NCBI GenBank assembly: GCA_027625915.1
Contig: JANTQA010000029.1
Coordinates: 5,580,001 to 5,644,000 of the forward strand
Source of the DNA: Anaeramoeba flamelloides
Lineage: Eukaryota; Metamonada; Anaeramoebidae
Length of the DNA stretch: 64,000 nucleotides
Direction of reading: 5' to 3'
In this document: positions 1 to 11,400 of the stretch, piece by piece
Layout: every line of letters starts with the position of its first letter
Position numbering within the stretch: position 1 is the first letter of the stretch
The notes under the pieces: model-generated
What the model saw: only the letters and a program-made list of their open reading frames with translations
Databases searched by the model: none
Told to the model about the DNA's origin: nothing
Program-made: the position numbers and the translations under genes

Positions 1-698
1 AAACATAAAATCAATTTTTTGGATTTCTCAAAATTTAAAATAATAGAAGACAGTTAATTATGATTTTCTCGATTTTTTTTAATTAGTACAAAAAAAAAAA
101 AATCAAAGTATGTTAACACCCTCAAGGTATTTGAAAGTCTTTTAATACACGTCTCAAAATGTGAAGTATTAAGTACCAAAGTATCTATCAAATTTTTTTT
201 TTATTATTGTTTTAAATGTTTCTTATTTATTTTTAGTTCCCCTGATTTTTTTACCAAAAGTTCTCTAACTATTATAAAGGAATTTTAGACTAGAATTTAC
301 AGTTGTTTTAAAAAAGTGGATAACAGGAGTTTTTAAAATGTGTGACCCAAACTGTTTGATTCACTTATTTTAAGTGGTTTGAGAACAAACTTTTTACAAT
401 TTTTTGTAAGCGCTTTTATAAAACAACGACCTTGGATTTCATAATTTAAGTTTATACATTAAAATAGTTTTTGATATTTTTCTTCATAATATTTATTTGA
501 ATTTACATAATGTTTTTTTTTTATCAGTGAAATGTTTGAGGTTTTTGAAAATTCATTGTTTTTTTTTCTCAATATTTTCGAAAATTAAAGTGTGTTTAAA
601 TAAATCCAATAATAAAAAGGCAGTTTTTAGCAAATTGAAAATCTTAAATTTTTTAAAAAAATCATTAGTGAGTGATTAAATGACAATTAAAGAGAAAT

Positions 699-735
<37 letters not shown>
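1..735. other. no gene recognised; left edge, probably intron of the kinase gene
   Basis: This stretch lies 3' of the last visible kinase exon on the minus strand. I see only AT-rich sequence with long A/T runs and chance short frames. No kinase subdomain X-XI exon is recognisable here, so it is either intron or the gene is 3'-truncated. Confidence 0.5.
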
Positions 736-736
<1 letters not shown>

Positions 737-3700
737 GATAATATAGTACAACGCCAGCTGCCCACATATCGCATTCTCTACCATATCCTTTTTGAGAATT
801 TGAATTAATGATTTCTGGGGATTGATAAATGGGTGTACCTGTAATTGTAAAAATCTGTTCTTGATTGTTTAATAAAGCTGCTGTTCCAAAATCAGTTATT
901 TTAACCGTGTTTATATCACCTTTTTTACCGAATAAAATATTATCCGGTTTCAAATCTCGATAAACAATTCTTTTTTCATGAATATATTGAAGTGCATCGA
1001 GTATTTGCTTAAAAATTATTCGGGATTCATCTTCTGTAAATTTCCCATTTTCTTCGACTACATCGAATAATTCTCCGCCAGTTGCTCTATTAGTAAAACA
1101 ATTTATATATTATAATTATTATTGAAAAAAATAAATAAATAAATAAATAAATAAATAAAGCAATGGAATAAATAATGATTTTGTTTTGGATAATATTTAG
1201 AAATTATTTTCAAATTAGCTAAAAAATAATCAAAAATCGAAATAGTAATATTTTAACACTCTTTCAGTTTTTTATCATGGATATTAATCTAAAGGGAGAT
1301 TGTTGACATTTTCCAATTTAAAAAAATTTGAAATTTTACGAAAAGTTCAATCAAGAAAAGTTAAATAAAAGGAAAATTTTTTCATTTTGAATCTTTTATC
1401 AGATATTTGCAAAAAAGTGTGGCATTTTTTTTGATGAATAATATTCTTTTTTTTAAGTTTTTCGATTTGTAAATTGATAATATAAAATTAAGACAAATAT
1501 TAATACTAATTTAATCGGTACCTATTGTTTGTGTTTCAAAATATTTTCATTACATATATTTCCAAAAAATGAAAAAAAAAAAATCACACTTTTTTCTGTA
1601 CAAAACAAGCTAAATTCAATTTCAATAAAAAATAGGGCAATATGGCTAGGCTACAAACAATTTTTTTAAACAATAAAATACTGTTATAAGTTTTCCATCC
1701 TATTTGATATTTTATCAAAATTAAATGTCTTTGGGAAAAAACGATTTTTTCGAATCAACTAAAAAAAAAAAAATAACCACCAATTTTCCAAAAAAAAATC
1801 AGATAAAATCAAGATCAGAAATTTTAATATCTTTTATTCATGTAAGATAATGTCTTACAAATAAACAAATTGAATTATTATGAGAATTATCAATTTATGA
1901 TAAATAACAATTTTGAATATTTTAATAGTTATCAACTGGAAAAAAAAAAAAAATTTGAAAAATTTCAAATCGTAAAATTATTGGTTAATATCTGCCCCTT
2001 TTACCCCAAAAAGGAGAATATTAGCCGTATTTATACTCTTTACTCAATTTTGAAAAAAAAAATAATAAATTGAGTAAAGAGTCTTTAAAATGACACTCGG
2101 TGATTGATAAGTAAGTTATCTCCTCACATTTTTCAATATTTTCCCTTTTACAAAATAAAAAATGTTAAATATTAGCCATATTTTTCCTCGTCTTCGACTC
2201 TGTGAAAATATTCGTGTATTGCTTCGAAGGCTAAAGCAGAGGAACAATACATAAATATTTGTATTTTTCATTTTGAAAAAGGGAAAATATTGAAAAACAA
2301 AAAGAAGATAACCCACATTAATTATTGGAATTCAGTTAAATGAAGATTTTTTAAAAAAAATTATTACATGATTTTTAGGAAATAGATTGGATAGATATTT
2401 TGTTGTTTTTAATATTAGTCGACGTTCATTGAAAAAAATTTAACAAAATTTAAATAAAATCCTTCATTTATTAAATGGAAAAAAAAAGTATTTTAATTAT
2501 TATTAAAAATAATTTTTAATTATTTAAAAATTATTCTGATTAAGGCCTATCCGAATTTGACTCTCAGTTCATATCGCTTTATGTTTAACTTCCTATTTAT
2601 TGACTTTAAATAATGCCAATTCAATAAAAATTGTTGAAATTTTTTTTTTTTTTTTTTATTTTTGAAGAGAGAAAATTGCTTTTCTCCTGTGTGCCCTAAT
2701 TTCTAAACTTTTTTTTAGAAATTTTGTTAAAGAATCACAAATTTTATTATCACTTACTAATGATAATATATATGATGAATTCTTTTTTATTAATAATATC
2801 TCCGATATTATTAATTTTTTTTTTCAAAAAATTCAGATATCCAGATTTTTTCGATTTATTTTATAGGCCGGACAGTCCCATAAAAAATGATCGAAATCTT
2901 CAATGATATCAATATTTAACTTTTCTTTACATAAATCACAATTTTTATTTTTATTTTTACTTGTTACATAAGAGTACCTATTTAAACAATTAGTAAAATT
3001 TCGAAATTTTAGAATTGTTTTTGAAGCTTTCCAGTTTAAAAATTGTTAAAATTTTTGTTTTTTTTTTCTAAATTTTGAGATTCCGCAAAAACCTTTTCCT
3101 ACGATCCAAAATTAAAAAATAACCTTAAAAAGAGTTCGAAAAAACAACATATACTCTTAGTGTATCCACCTGTCCACATATTTTACAGTAATCCATGGAG
3201 TTTAATTTAAGTTTAAAATAATATTTGAATATAAAATGGATATCTAGAGACTTAATAGGTAAACAAAATCGATTTTAAATTTGCCCTTGGTTTGTTCTAA
3301 AATTCTTTAAATTTTTCTTTTGGATCAAAAAAATTGTTTCGAATTAAAAACAATCTAAATTTTGTTGGTATGATTGCATTTCATTTGGCAGATTCTTAAT
3401 TGAATGGTTAATATTGACTAATAAGTTGAAGTGTGATTGTATCTGAGCTTCAAATTCAGATAGTCTTTAATGTTAATGGAAATGAAAATTTTCCAACATT
3501 TTATTGACTTGCCATTAATTTCAATCAAATGAGATATATTGAAAACAAAAGCAAACCTTATTATGAAGAAAACTGGTCATAGGCGTTAAGAAAAGAAAAC
3601 GACGAGAAGTCAAAGTATATAATGGAAAAAACTGGAAAATATTATATCAATAGAGAAAATGATAAACCGATCATTGTTGTTAACTTTTTGAGAATTAAAA

Positions 3701-6700
3701 TTTCATGAATAAAATTAATTGACATTTTCAAAATTAAATTTTAATTTGAGAAAACCTAAATACTGATGTTTTTTGTTTTTTGTGTTTTATGTTTGTATTT
3801 TTTTTAAAAGAAAAGAAATGAGAATAAATTTAATTTCCTTCTTTTCGATCATTTTTCATTTTTTCACTTCAAATAAGCATTCATGATAAACTTTAAGGAA
3901 ATTATTATTATTTTTGAATTTTTAAATCTTTATACAATTTTTAATTTTTTATATACAAAAATTAAAATTTAATTTTAATTTTTTAATTTTTCATCTTTAT
4001 ATATATATATATATTGGGAATACCAAAGAGAATGAAATAAAAAAATTAGATAAATTTCCGTTCATTAGACATCAATAAGTTTGATAAAATTAAGTAATTA
4101 ATAATAAAATTAAAAGATGCATTTGAATTTTAAGATTAATTTTTTTTTGAAAAATAAAAAATATGTTTTGTGAGAATTGAAAAAATGATAAAAAATAAAA
4201 AAAATAAAAAAAAAAATAAAAAAAATTATCAAACAATTCCAGGACAAAATAATTGAATTTTTTGGTTGAAAAATGATCATATAATTCAATAATATTTGGG
4301 TGGTGAAGTAATTTCATGATTTGAATTTCTTCTTTCATCCTTTTTTTAATAAATTTAGAATTTTCGGGATTTGCTTTTTGAATATCCACAATTTTGATAG
4401 CACAACCTAAATCATCGGTATTTCTTTTTCCTAGAAAAACTTTTGCAAATCCTCCAGTTCCAAGTAATTTGACAAATTCATATTTTGAAAAGATCTCGGA
4501 ATCTGATTCATCAAGAAAAATATATTCAATATTTTTTTTATTAGTTTTTGATGATGTGTCTGGAAATGAAATTATATCCAAATGTGTTAATTTTTGGACA
4601 TCTTTTTGAAAAAGCTTATAATTAAGAAATTATTAACAAAAATTAAGAAAAAATGGAAAATGAGTTATGTTTAAGGATAATAGGAAATTATTATATAATC
4701 CATCAAAAGATCCGAAAAGAAAAAAATTTGTTTTTCATCTTGTAATTTGCTTTTTTTTTTTTATAAATAAAATGATATTAGAAAAAATTTATGATTAATA
4801 CTTGTACAAAAAATATATTAATAATATGTTGACTGAAATTTAAAGAACTATATTTTGAATGATTTGTTAATATATATTCCTAGAATATAAGATATTTTAA
4901 TGTTGGTTCTTAAAAAAGTGTGACAATTTATTATTTTTCATTTCAGATAAAAATCTCTTTGTTAAATCGTTTTATTAGTAAACTGATAATAAAAAAATAA
5001 AGAGAAATACCAATATTAATTGCCACATTACCGTTTAGCTAAATTTCAAAGTGTTTCAAAATCTTTACAAAAAATGAAAAAAAAATAAATTGTTCATCTT
5101 TTTGCACAAAATGAGGCACGATGAAATTTGATAAAAAAACAATAGGTAGTAGAATAACCCCCCAAATGATATTTATAAAAAATAAAATTAGTTTATAAGT
5201 TTTTCATCCTATTCTCTATTTTGTCAAGATTAATTCAGTTCATAAAAAATGAATTATATCCAAATAGATCGAAAATAACACCATTTTCCCCACACCGTTA
5301 TAGGATATGTCTTTTGGAACAATTTCTGGATTTTTAATTTTTTGTTATTTAGATCTTACAATACACCAAAAATAATATTAGTTCTCTATTAAAATTTAAT
5401 AACGAGAATGAGGGTTGTTGATTCAGAAATAAATAAAAAAAAAAAAAAAAAAATACCAAAGATAATAAACTGAAACAAAGTCAAAAATATTTTAGTTAAT
5501 TTATTCTGGAAATATAAATAAAAATAGACTAATTTGGAATTGAAGTCAGAAGACAAAAAGAAATTTGAATTTAACTTGGTTAAAAAAGTTTAGGAATCTA
5601 TTTTTTTGATCATAACAGATTTCTCAAAAACATTTTTGGATCGAAAACAGAAATGTTTGAAATACTACAATTTTTTGAAAAAATAAGAAGGGTATTTTTT
5701 ATTTTTCTTTTAATTAATTTTTTTTAAAAACTATCGGAAGAATTTCGAATTCAAACGAAAAAATGTTATTTATTTTGAGAGGAATTTGGAAAAAAAGTTT
5801 TTAATTTCATTTTTTGAAGCAAATTTTTTTGTAAAAAATTAAATATTCTATAGACATCGGGGATTTGGTACTCATTTTCATTCATGAGATTTGCTTTTTG
5901 AGATTATTTGTTTATAAAAGAGAGTTTGGAAAATTACAAATTTACTCGTTAAAAAAAACAATTGATAATTTGAAAGTTTATGTGGATAGATTTTATCCTT
6001 TTTTTGATTGAAGAAAGTAAATAATAAAAAAAAAAAAGGTTCATTTGGTAGCTCAGAGTTAGTTTGCTTTAATTTTCCTTTTAGGTTTTAAATTTTGATT
6101 TGGTTTGGTAATGTGTATTTGATTTTGTATTAAAAAAAAAAAAAAAAAAAAAAGGAGTTGTATAGTAAAGAGTTGTAATTAAATTTATTTTTTAATAATT
6201 ATTTTCCTTATTTGTTTTGATTACAAGAAAAAACTTGTAAATTCAAATCCCCTTTTGACTGATTTTTTTATTTATTTTAATTTTAGCAACTAAAAAAATC
6301 ATTAAAATTTTTAAAATATTTTTATTTTTTTCAACTTTAGTATGTCATTCCAGGCACGATCGACGCATTTTGGAAAAAAATTATTTTTTGCTACAATTTT
6401 AAAAATATCGCCACTGGTCAACTATATAATCTCTGACAAACAAGTTGATGAATCAGAACCTTGATAAAAGTTGAAATAAAAAATGATAATAAAAATTTTT
6501 TCAAGTTTCATTTTTTTTTTATAAATTGATTGGTTTTTCAAAAAATATACACATGAATAAAACAGTCTTTGTGAAAAATACGCACCACATTTTTCACATA
6601 ATCAATGTAAGAACCAGAATTTCTTTTTGAATATTATCAAAAATAATAACAATGTCTTTTTGGTTTTCTGTGCGTTAAGATCTGTTTAGCATTAATAATC

Positions 6701-8387
6701 ATTTTTGATCATGGAACTAAGATCTTTTGCTAATTCAAATAAAAAATCAACATTATCAATTGTTTTCTTAACAATCGATCCATAAATCATCTTTGTGTTT
6801 GGAATTTTACATTTTAAAGGAATAATCCAAAGTAAACCACTTTTATGAAAAAAAAAGTTATTTTCAAAAATGAAAATTTAACTTTGCTCTACCATATCAA
6901 CAAACGTCATATTTGGGGTTATTACATCAAGAGTTTTATAATGTTTAAATATTTTGTTTTTTAAGATTTCCAATCTTTGTTTATCCTTTTCAGTTTGGTT
7001 GGATTCCCTTTTATAATTTGCTTTTTTTTGGAATTGTTATTTAAAATTTGGATCTGGAAATGAGTTTAAATGGAAAAAAATTAATTCCATCAAAAATGTT
7101 CCAAAAATGAAGAATTTTGCTTCATTTTTTTATTCAATTGTTTTGAAAAGTCTAATTAAATTATAGATCAAAGAGTCAAAATTTTCAAACATTACTATAA
7201 AACATTTTTCGAGTTTTTAAGAATTGGTAAAGAAAATTTCAATTTAATTTTAATGTGTTACCTAAAAGAATTGGGAAGAAAGTAAAAACCAAAATCTTGA
7301 TAAAGACTCTTCATTCATTCAAATTTGTTTTTAAAACTCAAAATAGAGAAAAGAATGAAAAGCTGTGGCAATTTTCCTTCGGGTAACAATTTTGCAATAA
7401 AAAATCACTACTTTTTATAAATGATTATTTTATTTTTTAGTTATTTTCAAAAAAAAAATAAAGTCCATTAGACTTCATAAAAAACCAATGAAAAATCCAT
7501 TCTGATATTTCAAAATATTGTTAAGTTTCTTAATTTTTTTTTAAAATAATAAAACAGGATTTTACTTTTTTCTATCAAAATTTTGATAATATTGAAAATC
7601 ACAGAAATCACAGAAACTAATTTTGAATGATCAGAAATTTCAAGCATTTAATCAGACTCGATAAATATCTAACTCTTGATAAATTTATTTAATTTTCAAT
7701 TTAAGGCTAAACCTTGAAAAATAATTTGATAAAAAAAAAAAAGTACGTAAATTGTATAAAACAATAAAAAATGATCTAGAGGTTTATTGAATTCAAAAAA
7801 CGAATCAATAATTGTTTTAAAGCTCGTTTTAAATCGAATTTAGGTGTTTATTTGCATTACCACAAAATTTTCAAAAAATACATTCGTCCAGTATGTTCGG
7901 ACAAATAAAATTACGAGAAGATATCTTTAGATTTTTTTTTTTTATTTATTAAAATAGCCGTGATTATTGAGATCTATTGTACTTAGTGTTCTCACTTTGT
8001 TATTAATCGGGAATTCACCATAACATGTGAGATAAATTAAGAATAATTATTTATTTTCGAATTTTTATCATTTTTTCTTCTTTCTTTTTTTGATTTTGAT
8101 TTGGTTTTTTAGTTTTAGTTTTTTTTTCAAGCTTTACCAAATCTTATTTTCGCAAAAGCCGAGTAAAAAGTGCAAACTTGCCAGATTTAACCTAGTTCTG
8201 GTATTTTACTATACAAATTGTACAAAATTCTCGTTTTGGTTCGGTTCGGTTGTTAAAATTGATTCAGTTCTGTTCTACTTGCTTCAGTTGCTTAAGTTAA
8301 GTCCAGTTTGATTAAGATCTAATCATGAAAAAGATACCTTGAATTCTGATAATGATTTTTTATTCTTTTTTACCTCCTCCAAACACC

Positions 8388-8428
<41 letters not shown>

Positions 8429-11400
8429 AGAAAGAGGGAAGAAACCCAAACAACTTGGAAAAAAGTATCAATAATATTACTTAATCTCTTTAATTAGAGT
8501 AATTTCATATACATAAATAAATTGGATTATTATTAAGAATAAACAAATCGTGAATTACAATTTTTGATCTTTAAATTGTCTTTAGAATTTAATTTAATAA
8601 AGATTTTTTAACGATAAGGTAGGTGGGTTAAGGAGATGGTAAACCGAAAGAAAAAATCTCGTTGTAAATTTAAGAACAAATTTTAAAAAAATTTACAGCA
8701 TCTCGAAATTGAAAAATGAAGTAAAAATCCAAGTAATGCAAGACCAGACTTACTTTAAAAGCTAATTTTCAGAAACGAATTATTGTTTTTAAAAGTTTGA
8801 TCTATTTTTCTCATTTTGGAAAAGCTCCAAAATTCCACATATTTTCTAATTAAATCAAAAAAAATTATTTTCTTTGAAAAAAGAAAGAAATCAAATCATT
8901 TGTCTGTGAAGGAAGTGTTCAAAAATATACTTTAAAAATAAAACCACTAAGTTTTTAGAAATAAAATTCTCGAAAAAATAATCTTACAAAAAAATGTCCA
9001 ATAATTAATTTAATACTTTTACAAAAAACAATTTCTTTATTAAAAACATTTTTCGAATAAATTTTTTCTTTTTGTTGAAAAAAAAATATATTAGAAAAAC
9101 AACCAAGCCTTTAAATTAAAAATTTTCTCAAAGAAATACTTTTTTAATCCCTGGGAAATTCAACTTATAAAACACAGAAATACTTTTTTAAATTTGATTA
9201 TTATAAAAGAATAATCATTTAGTGCCAATCTTAATTATTTCAGTGGGGTCAATAACGCAAATATTAAAAGTATCAATAGAGTTTATTATTATTATTTCAA
9301 TTTTTTTTCAAGATTTTGCAACAAATAAAATTAATTCTAATTAATAATTAAAGAACCAAAAAAAAATACTAGATATTATGAAATAACTGATTTTAAAAAT
9401 AACTAGTTCATTGTTTGTACTCTTGATATTTGAAAAAGAATATTACCTAATCTTATTAAATTTCTTGAAATATAATAAATATTTGTGAATAAAATAAATG
9501 ATCAATTTTACGGATCTTCTGTGATTCAATTTTTAGATTTATTGTTCTTGAATATTATTAAAAGAAGGAATAAATTTGGAAGGTTATCTGTTAATACAAA
9601 CTCTCAGAAATCACTAAAAGTGAGATTTTTTAAAAATAAAAATGTTTTGAAAATTTTTCTTTTTCTTAAGTCCAAAAAATCCCAACCAAAAATTGGGATC
9701 AGATCATTTTAATGAAAATTAATTGAAGAAAATTTTTCTTTTTGTTTTTTATTATTATTGAAGTAGTGTAAATTACACTTTAAGTGCCCTTAGACTCAAA
9801 TTTCCTTTCTGAAATTTAAGCGTAAAATCATAGATTCCACAATTATTAATTAATGAAAATAATTACAAACTATCACAGTTTAAAATTAATTCACTAAGAT
9901 TTATTTCTTTTGATTTATTTTGATAAATTAATCTATTTTTTTCATTCGAAGTACATACCAATAAAAAATGTTCAATATTTTCTATTAGTTCTTTCTGTTC
10001 ATATTTTAAACATAAAGGACAAAATTGGTTTGAGTTTTTATCTCTTACATAATAATATCTATTTAGGCAATTAGTAAATGTCCTGAATTTTAGGATTGTT
10101 TAACTTGAAGGATAACTTAAATATCTTTGTGTCTTAAATAAATAGTTTTGAGATTTTAATATTGTGAAATATTTTTGGGGGGTGTCATCAAGTGACGTAG
10201 AGTGCCTTGGTTTTTTTTTAATTTGAGAAATAAAACGAATATTTTGGATTTTTCCAGCTCTTGGAATTCAATAATTCATTATATGTGTATTTATAAATAT
10301 CTTTTTTCAATTCAATTAAATCTTTTGAATTCCAGTTAATTTTATTATTTGTTCGTTGATTGAATTTTATTAATTTTTTCAAATTACCAGAGAGATAAAT
10401 TTTTTAATTTGTTTTTGAATTTTTTTTTATTAGCAGAAATTACAATTTTTTTTTTTTGTTTTTGAAATTCAAAAAATTCAAATCCCAAAATAATCAGATC
10501 TTTTTACTGAAAATTGGATTGGGAAAAAAATGAATTCTTTTAAAAATAGAAAATAATTTCACGAAAGTTGATAAAGGAGTTTTGTTTATCAGGGTTTAAT
10601 TTAATCTTTGTGAAAATAATCACTATATTACCTTTCGGGGAAAAAATACATAAGAGTTACTAGTCACTTAAGGATCATCATCCTTCTCGTAAAAATGGCC
10701 AACTTAACACTGATTTGAACAAGAATTGTTGCATTTTGATAAAAGCAAAAAATTGGGGATAAAGGAAAGAATAAAAGCAAAAACATTCTTATTTTTTTTT
10801 TCAAAGAATAAATAGAAATTTTTTTTATTTCACTTGGTTAGTGTTGAGATTAATTAATAAAAAAATTAATAAAAAAAATTATTTGAGAAACCTTGTAATT
10901 TACATGAAAAGTTGGTTTAAACAAGGTAAGAAATAATTTAAAATTAAAAGAAAAAATGTATTATTTTGTGCTGTCTTTCTTTTTTTTTATTGAATAAATT
11001 ACATTTGTTGGAATATTTTTCGAAAAGTTGAAAAAAAGGTGTTAATCAAGTTGAAGATGTTATCCCTTGAGTACAATTTCTGAAACATTTTGATGGGAAT
11101 TTTCGATCTTAATAATCCCAATAGCGATTTTACTCTGAAACTTGTGTTTTTTCACTTTCAAAAAGATCGTTTTTTAAAAATAAAATTAAATATAAAAAAT
11201 GATAAAACTAATCGAAATTATGTCCTTAAAATCGAAAAACTTTGTAGATTATTGGATCTAAGGTGGTGCTGTTTTTAATTCAATTCGTAACAAAGTTGGT
11301 TCACCACCTACTAATTCCAATTAGATTGAGGTACAAGTTTTTTGATTTGTTATTTTCAATTCGCGAAAAGTAATGATTGGTTAAAAAGAGATTTTGTTCA

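Larger units (their letters stand above)
1087..4234 (-). other. 3.1-kb intron of the FHA-kinase gene, filled with repeat remains
   Basis: The 5' site is GTTTGA at 4234 and the 3' site ends in TAG at 1087. The flanking exons read E-L-A-T-G-G-E-L-F-D across the junction, exactly the expected hinge of a CAMK-like kinase. The intron holds an inverted-repeat element (about 2113-2314), a LINE C-terminal scrap (about 2790-3045) and a dispersed repeat (about 1415-1800). No other gene is visible inside it. Confidence 0.75.

Noticed and set aside
497-679. 60-codon Lys/Phe frame near the left edge
   Set aside because: Composition follows A/T runs; no motif or conservation seen.
4090-4234. Phe/Lys-rich C-terminus of the first kinase frame
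   Set aside because: It lies past the GT donor at 4234 and is intron; the true continuation is the exon at 1086-736.
6040-6070. tRNA-like GGTAGCTCAGAG string
   Set aside because: No acceptor stem or T-arm around it, and the stretch belongs to repeat R2, whose other copy lacks it.
6310-6600. Mob1-like domain suggested by SYIDYVKNVVRIF
   Set aside because: Only a short chance-level resemblance; the Mob zinc ligands and order of blocks are absent.
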